Assembly: GCF_013035315.1 (NCBI RefSeq)
Contig: NZ_WQHP01000001.1
Span: 1 to 64,000 of the forward strand
Direction of reading: 5' to 3'
Origin: Ruegeria arenilitoris
Lineage (GTDB): Bacteria > Pseudomonadota > Alphaproteobacteria > Rhodobacterales > Rhodobacteraceae
DNA length: 64,000 nucleotides
Part shown: positions 8,374-19,181 of the stretch, piece after piece
How the letters are laid out: each line of letters opens with the position of its first letter
Position numbering within the stretch: position 1 is the first letter of the stretch
Program-made: the position numbers and the translations under genes
The notes under the pieces: model-generated
What the model saw: the letters and a program-made list of their open reading frames with translations, nothing else
What the model was told of the DNA's origin: nothing
Databases searched by the model: none

Positions 8374-9512
8374 TGTTCATATCCTGTCAGTTGCAGCGTC
8401 CCAAATCCGGAGACCGGACTTTGGGCACGACTCCCCTTAACCCGCACAAGCCCACTCCAGAGCGGGACGGAAAAATCAAGCACCTGGGCGTCGAACAAGG
8501 GCTCAATCGTTATGTCCAGATCGGGGCCTTCAAGCTGCCATTCGATTGGATATTCGACCCCGGTATAGGGAGACTGCCAAGTTCGGAAAGCCGTCATTTT
8601 AATGGTCTCCTCGTCCAAGGAAATGACTTCACCATTGGGTTCAAATATAGCGCCGTTAACGGACGCTGCGCCTCTTCCGTCGATCCTCCTCGAACGCACT
8701 GCCGAGATCTCGGCCCCATCCTCAAGTTGAAGCTGCAAACGATCCCATGCGACCGGTCCTGCACCTGGCACCGGAAGCTCACCCCATAAATGATCGTACC
8801 ATGCGGTTCCTGTGACCCTTTTCTTTCCCTGTCCTTGATCAACGGTGCCATCAACGGTCAGACGCGTGATTGAATAACCCACAAAAGGTGCGTCTGCGCC
8901 ATCCGGTTCCAAGGCAACAGCCTGCTTCACCGGTCGTATATCAAACTCCACAACAGACTTGTCGCTAATTGTCGCATAGAGCTTAAGCGTCGCCGGGGAT
9001 CCGTCATCTGCGAAACTGAGGAACCAATTATCCATTCGAAGCTCCGCAGCATTCCAATCGAAACCCGAGATACTGGGTATTCCCCGTCCGAACCGCTCCT
9101 CGCGCGCAACTTTCGCCGAGTTTGCGTCGAGGAGTGCGATGTGCACCCGTTCAAGCTGTCTGACGTCCCAAACTGACTCCGCCGGTGGCACCGTTGGAGG
9201 CACAATCCCGATGCGTAAAAATAGGAACTGAAAACCAAATTCATTACCATCGTCATCCCTTAAATGAGTATGTAGCTGCCAGGTCTCAGTGCGTGAATTA
9301 ACATGGGCACCATGATCCTCGGGCAGCTCCAGTTTCCAATCCGAGGATGGCCGTTCAAAGCCTTCATCAGAGATGTTTGCTAAAACTGATGCGAAATCAG
9401 GGCCTTTTTTGTCTCGTGCAAAGGAGCCTTCCGGCTGCTGGGTAAACAGCGCTGAGTATACTAGAACCCCGAGTACGACGGCTACAATAACTGCCAGAAT
9501 TAGCTTCCTCAT
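8370..9512 (-). CDS. Membrane-anchored lipocalin-like protein of the AttH / CrtC (carotenoid 1,2-hydratase) family
   Basis: The protein has 380 residues with a single N-terminal hydrophobic segment (about 3-22) and a long soluble part expected in the periplasm. The diagnostic stretch AWYDHLWGE near 237-245, followed by AWDRLQLQLEDG, matches the YDHxWG...W..LQL.DG pattern of the AttH/CrtC double-lipocalin family. CrtC members hydrate carotenoid double bonds; many others are uncharacterised and sit beside ABC permeases, which are absent here. It is the first gene of a two-gene operon with the di-haem cytochrome. The ATG at 9510-9512 follows GGGAGGC. Confidence 0.7.
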   Translation of the reverse strand: MRKLILAVIVAVVLGVLVYSALFTQQPEGSFARDKKGPDFASVLANISDEGFERPSSDWKLELPEDHGAHVNSRTETWQLHTHLRDDDGNEFGFQFLFLRIGIVPPTVPPAESVWDVRQLERVHIALLDANSAKVAREERFGRGIPSISGFDWNAAELRMDNWFLSFADDGSPATLKLYATISDKSVVEFDIRPVKQAVALEPDGADAPFVGYSITRLTVDGTVDQGQGKKRVTGTAWYDHLWGELPVPGAGPVAWDRLQLQLEDGAEISAVRSRRIDGRGAASVNGAIFEPNGEVISLDEETIKMTAFRTWQSPYTGVEYPIEWQLEGPDLDITIEPLFDAQVLDFSVPLWSGLVRVKGSRAQSPVSGFGTLQLTGYEQ

Positions 9513-9620
9513 CGTTGCGGCTTGCCTCCCTTAAATGCCTAAAGCCTTTTTGTACGGCCAATTGCCTTAGTCGCCACAATAGCGTCTCTTTTGAGTATAG
9601 CTGTTTATTGCACGTGGACT

Positions 9621-9650
9621 AATGGCCGCTTTGGGCTCGAAGCAGCCGTT
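9621..9650. repeat. Imperfect extragenic palindrome at the right edge of the accessory block
   Basis: The arms AATGGCCGCTT and AAGCAGCCGTT flank a short loop, with two mismatched positions. It lies between the AttH-like gene and the desaturase. From memory, similar palindromes recur between genes in roseobacters, but this was not checked. Confidence 0.4.
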
Positions 9651-9660
9651 CCGTGACCAA

Positions 9661-10563
9661 CTATCTGAATGATTGATGCTTCACGCTGCGTACATATTCG
9701 CCTGTAAACTCAGAGTAACTGTCCGAAGTGGATTTCAGATGTTCCCTTGTCCAGACGTGCAATACCGGCAACTGATGAAACGGAACATTCGGAAAGGCAT
9801 GGTGTTCGGCGTGGTAGGGCATGTTCCAAGCAACGAACCGGACGATCCGATTGGTAAACGTGGTGCGAGAATTCTCGAGCATATTGGCAACCGTCGGGCA
9901 CAGCCCGTGTTCGGCCAGCAGGTAGAGCCGCAGAAACGGTTGGCCGATGAGAACCGGTAGCATCCATAGCCACAGCACCAACGGGGAGGCGATCAGGCTT
10001 AGCGCCGCGGCCAGATAGACGGCCAGAAGCAGGCGTGCCTCGACCCGCATCGCCTTGTGCTGACGGGCGGGCAGGTAGGGGGCGTCGATCGGGCCAAAGG
10101 CATTTTGGCACAGGACCCGGGTCATCCCTGACCAGTAGGGCCAGCCGGACAGGTAGATCAGCAGGCTCCGCCGATCTTGCGGGCGCGGTTTGCCACCCAG
10201 TTCGGGGTCTTTTTCGGGGTGGTTCGTCCATTTGTGGTGAGCCAGGTGAAAGTACCGGAACCACGTGAAGGGCAGGGCGATCGGAATAGAAACCAGATGC
10301 CCGATAACGTCATTCAGCCGGCCGGTTTTGAAGGGCGTCTTGTGCGTGCATTCATGGCTGAGCGTAAACAGAAACACCAATAGAATGCCTTGAGGCAGGA
10401 TCAGCAGCGGCCACAGCGGCACCTGCAACGCGATACCGGAGCTGGTCACAGCCAGCAGCGCCAGATAGCCCGCTAGATGGCGCAACCCCGCCCGGTCCGA
10501 GCGCTGTTGCAGCCGATCCTTAGCGTCGGGCGGCAGCGATGCTATGAGCGCGCGGTGGTCCAT
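9661..10563 (-). CDS. Fatty acid desaturase family protein
   Basis: An integral-membrane di-iron enzyme family that desaturates or hydroxylates acyl or isoprenoid chains. All three histidine boxes are present: HECTH at 70-74, HLAHH at 106-110 and HAEHH at 251-255. Hydrophobic segments lie around 30-70, 85-105 and 175-215. The 300-residue length is usual. It follows the cupin gene on the same strand after only three bases, so the two are probably co-transcribed. Substrate and regiochemistry cannot be read from the sequence. Confidence 0.88.
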   Translation of the reverse strand: MDHRALIASLPPDAKDRLQQRSDRAGLRHLAGYLALLAVTSSGIALQVPLWPLLILPQGILLVFLFTLSHECTHKTPFKTGRLNDVIGHLVSIPIALPFTWFRYFHLAHHKWTNHPEKDPELGGKPRPQDRRSLLIYLSGWPYWSGMTRVLCQNAFGPIDAPYLPARQHKAMRVEARLLLAVYLAAALSLIASPLVLWLWMLPVLIGQPFLRLYLLAEHGLCPTVANMLENSRTTFTNRIVRFVAWNMPYHAEHHAFPNVPFHQLPVLHVWTREHLKSTSDSYSEFTGEYVRSVKHQSFR

Positions 10564-10566
10564 GCT

Positions 10567-10986
10567 TTAACCGCGTGGGATGTCGAAGCCGGGCTGGGCC
10601 AGCTCGAACCCTTCGAATTCAAAACCCGGTGAGACGTTGCAACTGACCAGAGTATAATCCCCAGTACTGCGCGCAGCCTGCCAGTGGTTTTCGGGCACGA
10701 TCAGTTGCGGCGCGCCTTTTGACAGGTCCGGGGTCAGCAGGTGGTCGTTCGCAGGGCCATCTTCCGTTGCGCTGAGCGACAGGGTCAACGGCGCGCCTGC
10801 GTGGTACAGCCAGATTTCGGTCGCATCGACGCGGTGCCAGTGGCTGCTTTCGCCTGCGGCCAGCAGGAAATAGATGCAGGTGCCGGTTGCACGGCCCTCG
10901 TTCTCGGCACGCCAGGTTTCGCGGAACCAGCCGCCCTCGGGGTGTTGCTGTAGGTTCAGGTGGTCGATGATGTCTTGTGCGGTCAT
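10567..10986 (-). CDS. DUF985-family cupin protein
   Basis: A 139-residue single-domain cupin. It contains the family patterns [15 protein letters not shown] near the N-terminus, [16 protein letters not shown] in the middle, and [17 protein letters not shown] near the end. Members are small cytoplasmic beta-barrels of unknown activity, related to yeast YML079w. It is the first gene of a likely operon with the downstream desaturase and is divergent from selO, whose start is 85 bases away. Confidence 0.85.
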   Translation of the reverse strand: MTAQDIIDHLNLQQHPEGGWFRETWRAENEGRATGTCIYFLLAAGESSHWHRVDATEIWLYHAGAPLTLSLSATEDGPANDHLLTPDLSKGAPQLIVPENHWQAARSTGDYTLVSCNVSPGFEFEGFELAQPGFDIPRG

Positions 10987-11071
10987 GGGGCCTCTCGATT
11001 TTCGGGCCGATTATGCACGCGATCCGGCGATCCGCTATGGTATTCGTGCGCGCAAGGAATATGTTTGCCGC

Positions 11072-12490
11072 ATGACCCTGACGATCCCCTTCGACAACAG
11101 TTACGCCCGCCTTCCCAACAGCTTTTATGCACGGCAGGCGCCGATCCCCGTGCGCGCGCCGCGACTGGTCGCGTTCAACGCGGAATTGGCCAAGATTCTG
11201 AACGTCACTCCGGGTGATGTCGAAGAAATGGCCGAAGCCTTTGCCGGGAACACGCTGCCGGACGGGGCCGAGCCGATTGCGCAGCTTTACTCAGGCCATC
11301 AATTCGGCAGCTATAACCCGCAGCTGGGGGACGGGCGCGCCGTTTTGCTGGGCGAGACCGTTGGGGCGGATGGCATCCGCCGCGACATTCAGCTGAAAGG
11401 GTCGGGTCCGACACCATTCAGCCGCCGCGGAGACGGCCGCGCCTGGTTAGGTCCTGTGCTGCGCGAATACGTGGTGTCCGAGGCGATGCACGCGCTGGGC
11501 ATCCCCACGACCCGAGCTCTTGCAGCGGTCGAGACCGGAGAGATCGTGCTGCGCGAAGGACCAATGCCCGGAGCGGTTCTGACCCGTGTCGCCCAAAGCC
11601 ACTTACGCGTCGGCACGTTTCAGGTGTTTGCCGGACGCGGGCAGTTGGACAGCTTGCGCCAGCTAACGGACTACGCCATCGCGCGCCACTACCCGGATGC
11701 CGACGGACCTATGGGTCTGCTGCGCGCCGTGGTCGAAGCCCAATCGAGGCTTATCGCGGCGTGGATGAGTGTGGGCTTTATCCATGGGGTAATGAACACC
11801 GACAATTGCTCGATCGCCGGTGAGACCATCGACTATGGTCCATGCGCCTTCATGGACAGCTATCATCCGAACACCGTTTACAGCTCAATCGACCGGATGG
11901 GGCGCTATGCCTATTCCAACCAGCCGGACATCGCGGTTTGGAATCTGGCGCAACTGGCGACGGCCTTGATCCAGCAGATGGAGGACAAGGACGCTGCGGT
12001 TGAAGAAGCGACCGAGATCGTACACGCCATGCCCGCGCTGCTACAGGAGAACTGGTTGAAACGGTTCCGCGCCAAGATCGGGCTAGTGACCGAGGAAGAA
12101 GGCGATCTTGAGCTAATCACGGACCTGCTGACACGGATGGCGCAGAATCAGGCCGATTTCACCAATACGTTCCGCGCGCTGGGCGGAGAGGCCGCGAGGG
12201 ATCAGTTCACAGATCCCACTGCCTTTGACACATGGTCCGACGGTTGGGCTGGACGTTTGGCGCGTGAACAGGATCCGTCCGCCGTTATGGCAGGTTCAAA
12301 CCCCGCCTACATCCCGCGCAATCATAGGGTCGAGCAGATGATCCAGGCTGCCGTTCAAGGGGACTATGAACCATTCCACCGGCTGAACTCGGTTCTGTCG
12401 CGCCCCTATGATGATCAGTCCGGTGCAGACGACCTCAAACGACCTCCGACCGATAGCGAAGTGGTTCACGCAACCTTTTGCGGGACCTGA
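11072..12490 (+). CDS. selO: Protein adenylyltransferase SelO (YdiU family)
   Basis: SelO is a pseudokinase-fold enzyme that transfers AMP to Ser, Thr or Tyr of target proteins and is linked to redox stress. The 472-residue protein carries [28 protein letters not shown], the catalytic-loop-like HGVMNTDN at 238-245 and the metal-binding DYGP at 254-257. Cys258 and the near-terminal Cys in ATFCGT match the two cysteines that form the regulatory disulphide in the E. coli protein. The ATG at 11072 begins the conserved N-terminus [15 protein letters not shown]; the upstream in-frame extension overlaps the cupin gene and is unlikely. It ends four bases from the convergent CDF gene. Confidence 0.95.
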   Translation: MTLTIPFDNSYARLPNSFYARQAPIPVRAPRLVAFNAELAKILNVTPGDVEEMAEAFAGNTLPDGAEPIAQLYSGHQFGSYNPQLGDGRAVLLGETVGADGIRRDIQLKGSGPTPFSRRGDGRAWLGPVLREYVVSEAMHALGIPTTRALAAVETGEIVLREGPMPGAVLTRVAQSHLRVGTFQVFAGRGQLDSLRQLTDYAIARHYPDADGPMGLLRAVVEAQSRLIAAWMSVGFIHGVMNTDNCSIAGETIDYGPCAFMDSYHPNTVYSSIDRMGRYAYSNQPDIAVWNLAQLATALIQQMEDKDAAVEEATEIVHAMPALLQENWLKRFRAKIGLVTEEEGDLELITDLLTRMAQNQADFTNTFRALGGEAARDQFTDPTAFDTWSDGWAGRLAREQDPSAVMAGSNPAYIPRNHRVEQMIQAAVQGDYEPFHRLNSVLSRPYDDQSGADDLKRPPTDSEVVHATFCGT

Positions 12491-12494
12491 CGGA

Positions 12495-13466
12495 TCAAAC
12501 CTCGTCACGATAGGGATTAATCTCATCCGGCCAGCGCCGGGCGTATTGCGAGATCATCAGATACACGTCCGCACCGTCGATAGCCTGTCGCGCATCTGCG
12601 ATCATGCGCAGGTTCAGCGTGTCGACCTGATCGGCGGTGATCGCGCGCAGCGGGTTATAGTAGACCGTAATCAGAACGGTGCGGCCTTGTTTGGTTACGG
12701 ACATATCCCGCAACGCGCCACCATCCTCGGTGATCGCAGGACGCAAGGCGCGGCGGGCGGCGGCCAGAAGGACCGGGCTGGCCGTGGCATAGGCCAGCTC
12801 TCCCAATCCGCCTCGGAAGTCGCGTAGATAAGACCCGATGGCCAGCAAGCACAGGAATAGCACGATGATCGAGTCGCCTATGGGCGCAATAGCCGCGAGT
12901 GCTCCGTCACGAAACAGGTAGATGGCACCAAGGCCAATCCCTGCGGCGGCGGTGAACAGCCCGTCGAACAGCGATGCTTTGGCCTCCAGCCGTAGGATCG
13001 CGCTGGTTTTACCGGTCTTGCGCCAGGTGAAAAAGTGAAACGCCCACAAAAGCAGGCAGGTCAGACCGATCGAGGCAAAGTAGAGGAACATAGGGCCGAA
13101 AATCAGCGGCTCAGGCGTCATGCCATTGTAGTAGCTGTAGATGTTCTTGCCCGCGTTGGTGATAGCAAACAGCACCAGACCTAGCAGCGAGAGCGCGCGG
13201 AAAGTGGAAAAGATCGCTTCATCTGCTGCATAGCCGAAGGGCCGGCGCTTGTCGGGGCCCGCGTCGATCCGCAAACTGATCTGACGGCCCAGCAAAGCCG
13301 ACCCAAACCCCACCAGCGAGAACAAGCCATCCATCATGATCGCGTTTGAATTGGACAGAACCCCGGCCAGAATACCCGCCGCACCCATGAAGAGATTGCC
13401 GATCATCGCGACGATCAGCGCGCGCCCTTCCAGCTGTTTTCTGCGGTCTGCGGTTGGCATCGACAT
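12495..13466 (-). CDS. Cation diffusion facilitator-like membrane protein with altered metal site
   Basis: A 323-residue protein with about six membrane segments and a C-terminal cytoplasmic domain, as in CDF cation exporters. In TM2 the DxxxD motif of YiiP-type zinc exporters reads DGLFS, and in TM5 the HxxxD motif reads ASLFD, so two of the four usual ligands are missing. It probably belongs to the less-studied COG3965-like branch, and zinc export should not be assumed. The ATG at 13464-13466 has AGGA eight bases upstream. It is convergent with selO. Confidence 0.75.
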   Translation of the reverse strand: MSMPTADRRKQLEGRALIVAMIGNLFMGAAGILAGVLSNSNAIMMDGLFSLVGFGSALLGRQISLRIDAGPDKRRPFGYAADEAIFSTFRALSLLGLVLFAITNAGKNIYSYYNGMTPEPLIFGPMFLYFASIGLTCLLLWAFHFFTWRKTGKTSAILRLEAKASLFDGLFTAAAGIGLGAIYLFRDGALAAIAPIGDSIIVLFLCLLAIGSYLRDFRGGLGELAYATASPVLLAAARRALRPAITEDGGALRDMSVTKQGRTVLITVYYNPLRAITADQVDTLNLRMIADARQAIDGADVYLMISQYARRWPDEINPYRDEV

Positions 13467-13548
13467 GGGTAACGTCCTGATATGGCATCAAACACCCGAA
13501 CAGATACCTGTTTGCGGGGCCTAGTCCAATATGTGCAGAGCGCTTTCG

Positions 13549-14436
13549 TTAGTTCCGCAGGATTTCGAGGACTGCGGCTGAGACGATCAGCACCGCTCCG
13601 AGAAGTTCGCGCAGGCCAAAGGGTTCGCCGGCAAACGCAGCGGCTGAGGCCAGACCCACGACCACTTCGCTCATCAGCAACAGGCCGACGCGGGCAGGGG
13701 ACAGCTTGGTGGCGGGCCAGATTGTCATAAAGACCATGGGTAAGGTGTAGAACGCAGACAGCAGAACGAACTGCAGGGTCCAGACCAGATCGGCCTTGGC
13801 AAGGGCCGGCAACGCGGGTTCAGGCAGGACCGTGAGGCTGAGCAGAGACAGGATCAGCGCGCCTGCGACAAAGGCAAAGACCTGACCTGAGGCTGAGATC
13901 GTGCTGGTCCTGTACAGCCCCAGTGTCCCCAGCGCCCAACTTATCCCCGAGGCCAGCGCCAACCAGTCGCCTATGTTCTGTGGAAGGGGGATACCGCCAG
14001 ATCCTCCCAGCACGACGAACAAGCCGCCGACGCCGCAGACAAGACCCGCAAGGCGACCAACGCTCAGGCGTTCGCCTAAGAACACGCGCCCCAGAATCGT
14101 GCCCCAGATCGGTGTGAGGTAGAACAGAAGGATTGACCGCACCACGTCCGTATAGACAAGGCTGATGGAATAAAGGCTGAAAGCCGCACCGGTGAACATC
14201 CCGCTGAACACCAGATCCCGCCATTGCAAGGCCAGTGTTCCACGCTCTTTCCAGATGAATGGAACCAGCGCCAACAGCGCGACGCTGTACATTGCGATCC
14301 CCGGCCAGGGTCCGGTCAAGCCAAGATCATAGAAAAAGCGCACGGGGATCCAGTAAAGACCCCACATCATTCCACCGATCACCAGAACGAGACTGGCCCA
14401 TGTACGGTTGTTCGAGATTGTGTCGCTGGAAACCAT
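13549..14436 (-). CDS. EamA/DMT-family permease
   Basis: A 295-residue inner-membrane protein with about ten hydrophobic segments arranged as two EamA repeats (roughly residues 14-142 and 160-292). A conserved-type stretch LLFYLTPIWGTILGRVFLGE ends the first repeat. These permeases usually export or import small metabolites; the substrate is unknown. It lies 82 bases upstream of the CDF gene on the same strand and is divergent from the EEP hydrolase. Confidence 0.85.
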   Translation of the reverse strand: MVSSDTISNNRTWASLVLVIGGMMWGLYWIPVRFFYDLGLTGPWPGIAMYSVALLALVPFIWKERGTLALQWRDLVFSGMFTGAAFSLYSISLVYTDVVRSILLFYLTPIWGTILGRVFLGERLSVGRLAGLVCGVGGLFVVLGGSGGIPLPQNIGDWLALASGISWALGTLGLYRTSTISASGQVFAFVAGALILSLLSLTVLPEPALPALAKADLVWTLQFVLLSAFYTLPMVFMTIWPATKLSPARVGLLLMSEVVVGLASAAAFAGEPFGLRELLGAVLIVSAAVLEILRN

Positions 14437-14646
14437 TGGTGCTCCGGGTGTGAGACCGCGTACTGCCGGGATAGAGTATCGGCGGCCCGAGGATCAAGCA
14501 TCGCGTTCATACACGCATCGCTTGCCTGAATTTTGTGCAGCAACGCCTTGGTTCAATCCGCGGCAGGACGCGCATGCGGCACACTGGGGGGTTGCGCCCG
14601 GCCACAAGCGTGGCACTTTGGCGGTCAGTGATTTGATCGGAACCTT

Positions 14647-15351
14647 ATGTCGCCTACGTCAACCCTGCGGATCGCAAGCTATAACATCCAGAAATGCGTT
14701 GGGCTGGACTTTCGCCGTCAGCCACAGCGTATTCTGCAGGTGATCGAAAGCATGCAGGCCGATATTGTCGTGCTGCAAGAGGCCGACAAGAGGTTGCCAC
14801 CGCGACCCGCTGCCCTTCCGCATTTCATGCTGGATGAGGCAGGCTGGGAAATCGTTGATTTGGGGGGCGCAGGCAGTCTGGGCTGGCACGGAAATGCCGT
14901 GATCTGGCGCGGCGACAGGATCGACGTGCGTCAGACCGGACATCACGATCTGCCGGGGTTCGAACCGCGCGGCGCGGTTCGGGTTGAGTTTGATACCCAG
15001 ATCGGCCCGCTGCGCGTGATGGGCATGCATCTGGGTCTTCTGCCTGCCTCCCGGCGGCAGCAGATCCATCAGCTGCGCCGGTGTGACGAAGAACTGGACG
15101 ACATGCCCACCGTCTGGGCCGGGGATTTCAACGAATGGTCGCGCCAGCCGGTGCTGGATCACCTGGCCCCTGACATGCGCTTTCTGCCGCCGGTGCCCAG
15201 TTTTCCCGCCGCTCAGCCGTTGGGCGCGTTGGATCGGATCGCGCTGGGCGAAGGCCTTGAGGCAGTGGTGCACGGCGTCCATAGCGCGCGACCTGCGCAT
15301 ATCGCATCCGACCATCTGCCGATCTGGGCTGACCTGCGGCGGGTGGCCTGA
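14647..15351 (+). CDS. Endonuclease/exonuclease/phosphatase (EEP) family protein
   Basis: A 234-residue EEP-fold hydrolase. Visible motifs are IASYNIQKCVG at the N-terminus, VLQEADKR with the metal-binding Glu, MHLGLL in the middle, WAGDFNEW with the Asp/Asn pair, and ASDHLPIWADL with the terminal Asp-His pair. The family includes nucleases, phosphatases and phospholipid hydrolases; the set of active-site residues is complete but the substrate is not predictable. No signal peptide is seen, so it is probably cytoplasmic. It lies upstream of the Fur-family gene with a 71-base gap. Confidence 0.85.
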   Translation: MSPTSTLRIASYNIQKCVGLDFRRQPQRILQVIESMQADIVVLQEADKRLPPRPAALPHFMLDEAGWEIVDLGGAGSLGWHGNAVIWRGDRIDVRQTGHHDLPGFEPRGAVRVEFDTQIGPLRVMGMHLGLLPASRRQQIHQLRRCDEELDDMPTVWAGDFNEWSRQPVLDHLAPDMRFLPPVPSFPAAQPLGALDRIALGEGLEAVVHGVHSARPAHIASDHLPIWADLRRVA

Positions 15352-15422
15352 GCGCAATTCCTCTGTGGCGCCAGCGAAGCAGACGTATTAAGACAGAGGC
15401 CCGAACTACTTTGAGGGTCACT

Positions 15423-15836
15423 ATGTCCGACACAATCATCGCCCGTTGTGAAGCCAAAGGTCTGCGCATGACGGGGCAGCGCCGCACGATCGCTCAGGTG
15501 TTGCAGCAGAGCGATGACCACCCGGACGTGGAAGAGCTCTATGCCCGCGCATCAGAAGTGGATGCGGGCATCTCGATCGCGACGGTTTACCGGACCGTGA
15601 AGCTGTTCGAAGAGGCCGGGATTCTTGAGCGTCTGGAGTTCGGCGACGGCCGCGCGCGATATGAAGACGCCGAACGTGACCATCACGACCATCTGATCGA
15701 CATGCAGTCGGGCGAGGTGATCGAGTTCGTGGACCCCGAGATCGAAGCCCTGCAGGAAAAAATCGCGGCCAAGCTGGGGTATCGGCTGAAAGGGCATCGG
15801 TTGGAATTGTACGGCGTTCCGCTGGAACAGGACTGA
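15423..15836 (+). CDS. Fur-family transcriptional regulator (Fur/Mur type)
   Basis: A 137-residue winged-helix metalloregulator. The N-terminal DNA-binding domain includes GLRMTGQRRTIAQVL and ISIATVYRTVKLFEE. The dimerisation domain has HHDHLIDMQSGEVIEFVDPEIE. As in alphaproteobacterial Fur/Mur proteins, the CxxC zinc motif of gammaproteobacterial Fur is missing. The manganese- or iron-responsive Mur/Fur role is therefore likelier than Zur or PerR. The ATG at 15423 follows GAGGG; a TTG four codons upstream is less likely. DNA targets cannot be told from here. Confidence 0.9.
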   Translation: MSDTIIARCEAKGLRMTGQRRTIAQVLQQSDDHPDVEELYARASEVDAGISIATVYRTVKLFEEAGILERLEFGDGRARYEDAERDHHDHLIDMQSGEVIEFVDPEIEALQEKIAAKLGYRLKGHRLELYGVPLEQD

Positions 15837-15883
15837 TCCATTACGAAACGCGATTGATGGCCGCACGGCAATTCATGAAACAT

Positions 15884-15903
15884 GTCGCAATATCGCTTGC
15901 GAC
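15884..15903. repeat. Inverted repeat GTCGCAA-N6-TTGCGAC
   Basis: A perfect 7-bp palindrome with a 6-base spacer, 47 bases after the Fur-family stop and 69 bases before the DMT gene start. It has no T-run. It could be an operator or a weak hairpin. Confidence 0.4.
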
Positions 15904-15971
15904 GTCGCGGATGATACGGTTTCTGTGAGGCAACGGCCTGGATTTATCGGCCCAACCCTACGGACACGCGC

Positions 15972-16853
15972 ATGAATAACGTACACGGCATTTTGCTGAT
16001 CGTCGGCTCGATGGCAGCCTTCTCGCTTGAGGATATGTTCATCAAGCACCTGTCGGCCAGTGTCTCGACCGGTCAGATCATGATCATCCTTGGCGTGGTC
16101 TGCGGCCTTGTGTTTGCGGGCATGTCGTTGGTCACCCGTAAACGCATCTTTGATCCGCTGGCGTGGAAACCCTTGCCGCTATTGCGTGCCGGGGCCGAGG
16201 CGCTTGGTGCCGTGACCTTTGTCACCGCGCTGTCTCTGGTCGATCTGTCCACCGTTGCGGCAGTCTTTCAGGCCATGCCATTGGCTGTAACCATGGGCGC
16301 TGCTCTGTTCCTGGGCGAAACCGTTGGTTGGCGGCGGTGGAGCGCTATCGGGGTCGGTTTCATTGGCGTTCTGATGATCATCCGCCCGGGTTTGGCCGGA
16401 TTCCAGCCCGAGTCCCTGTTTGTTGTGGCCACCGTGATTGCGATTGCCGCCCGCGACCTGATCACGCGCAAGCTGGATGCACGCGTCGCCTCTTCCGTTG
16501 TTGCCCTGCAAGCCTACCTGGCCATTGCATTGGCCGGTGCGGCCCTGATGGTGTTTTCGGGCCAGTCTGTGGTTCCTCTGCAATCCGCGCATGTGGGGCC
16601 ATATCTGGGCGCCATCGGCTTTGGCGTTCTGGCCTATTACGCCATCGTGACGGCCATGCGGATCGGAGAGGCTTCGGCCCTGACGCCGTTCCGGTATACC
16701 CGTCTGGTGTTTTCGATTGCGGCAGGCATGATGATGTTCGGAGAACGTCCCGACATGATGACGATTGCGGGTGCGACACTGATTATCGGATCGGGTATGT
16801 ACACCTTCTTGCGCGAACGCCGCCTGGCCCAGGCGGTGGCGGTTGCGGCCTGA
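15972..16853 (+). CDS. EamA/DMT-family permease
   Basis: A 293-residue membrane protein with ten predicted hydrophobic segments and two EamA repeats (about residues 4-135 and 148-282). It begins directly with a transmembrane segment after MNNVHG. It is likely a small-metabolite exporter; the substrate is unknown. It is a different paralogue from the permeases at 13.5 kb and 44.7 kb. It lies alone between the Fur-family regulator and eno. Confidence 0.85.
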   Translation: MNNVHGILLIVGSMAAFSLEDMFIKHLSASVSTGQIMIILGVVCGLVFAGMSLVTRKRIFDPLAWKPLPLLRAGAEALGAVTFVTALSLVDLSTVAAVFQAMPLAVTMGAALFLGETVGWRRWSAIGVGFIGVLMIIRPGLAGFQPESLFVVATVIAIAARDLITRKLDARVASSVVALQAYLAIALAGAALMVFSGQSVVPLQSAHVGPYLGAIGFGVLAYYAIVTAMRIGEASALTPFRYTRLVFSIAAGMMMFGERPDMMTIAGATLIIGSGMYTFLRERRLAQAVAVAA

Positions 16854-16907
16854 CGGATCGTCGCACGTTTGCGCAAACAGAAGGCTGTTAGCCCTAAAGG
16901 TTGGTGA

Positions 16908-18275
<1,368 letters not shown>

Positions 18276-18323
18276 TGGCAACACTGCTAAACTGGTCCTC
18301 AAGTGTTTTTTGAGGGTCATGTT

Positions 18324-18836
18324 TTGTTGGACATTATTGAAGCCAAGACGCCCGACCAATTTGATGAGGTTCGGCGTTTGTGTTGGGAATACCGCGATTT
18401 TCTGATGACGCTGGACGAGAAGTCTGTGCGCGTTGCAAAAACCTATTATCCCGAAGATGTCTACAACAGGCTGATGGGGGAGATCGAAGTCGAGCATGCG
18501 GTGCCCGACGGAGGCGTGAGGCTGGCGCTCAAGGATGGCGATGCCATTGGGTGCGGCATGTTTCGGACAATCGAGCCAGGCGTCGCCGAAATCAAAAGGG
18601 TCTTTGTGAGTGATGCCGCCCGAGGGACGGGGGCTGGCTTCGCGATAATGACATCCCTAATTGATCAGTGTCGCAAGCAGGGTTTCGATTTCATTCGCAT
18701 GGACACCGGAAAACCATTGGAAGCGGCAATACGCTTGTACCTTTCGATGGGGTTCAAATTCCGCGACGCGTATTTTGAAATTCCGGAGATTGCCAAAGAC
18801 ACACTGGTGTTTTTTGAGATGCATCTGCGCAGGTAA
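18324..18836 (+). CDS. GNAT-family N-acetyltransferase
   Basis: About 170 residues with the acetyl-CoA-binding pattern IKRVFVSDAARGTGAGFAIM (motif A, RGTGAG in place of RGxGxG/A). A C-terminal AIRLYLSMGFKFRDAY segment is typical of GNAT motif B. The acceptor substrate is unknown. Start choice is uncertain: GAGGG at 18312-18316 favours TTG at 18324 or 18327 (LLDIIEAKTPDQ). The longer GTG start at 18303 lacks a Shine-Dalgarno. It lies just downstream of eno on the same strand. Confidence 0.8.
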   Translation: MLDIIEAKTPDQFDEVRRLCWEYRDFLMTLDEKSVRVAKTYYPEDVYNRLMGEIEVEHAVPDGGVRLALKDGDAIGCGMFRTIEPGVAEIKRVFVSDAARGTGAGFAIMTSLIDQCRKQGFDFIRMDTGKPLEAAIRLYLSMGFKFRDAYFEIPEIAKDTLVFFEMHLRR

Positions 18837-19013
18837 ACTGCAAAAAACCCATAGAACACCCAAAAAAAATCGTGCTGTTCGGCTTTGATTTTTCTCAAGA
18901 AATCAATTTTAGCCGCAAATAAATAGCATAAATTCGATTATGTGTGAACTTTTCCCTATTTGCCGGACCCCGCTGTCACGTATCCTGACTGCATTACAGA
19001 AAAGGAGAACGCC

Positions 19014-19181
19014 ATGACTGGTTCGAAATTCCTTCTCGTAGCTTCAGTGATCAGCACTGTTTTTTTGGCGGCCTGTGCGGGGCCGGGCACCTATCCGATT
19101 ACCGGCGCGCCGGTTTCTGCAAGTGACCCGGTTCTGGAAATGCAATCGCCAACTTACATGTATCGCGGCGAAGCCCGTTAG
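19014..19181 (+). CDS. Small putative lipoprotein
   Basis: A 55-residue protein, preceded by AAAGGAG, with a lipoprotein signal peptide: a basic start MTGSK, a hydrophobic core and the lipobox LAAC, so Cys20 would be the lipidated residue. Only about 36 mature residues remain (GPGTYPITGAPVS and onward), too few for a catalytic domain. It is likely a small periplasm-facing envelope lipoprotein of unknown role. The AT-rich region upstream (18840-18960) should hold its promoter. Confidence 0.75.
   Translation: MTGSKFLLVASVISTVFLAACAGPGTYPITGAPVSASDPVLEMQSPTYMYRGEAR

Noticed and set aside
9661..10563. Placing the desaturase in the AttH/cytochrome operon
   Set aside because: A gap of about 147 bases with a palindrome lies between them and the composition changes there, so the desaturase fits the cupin better.
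16867..16878. 12-bp palindrome GTTTGCGCAAAC after the DMT gene
   Set aside because: Self-complementary with no loop and no T-run; too common a pattern in GC-rich DNA to call.
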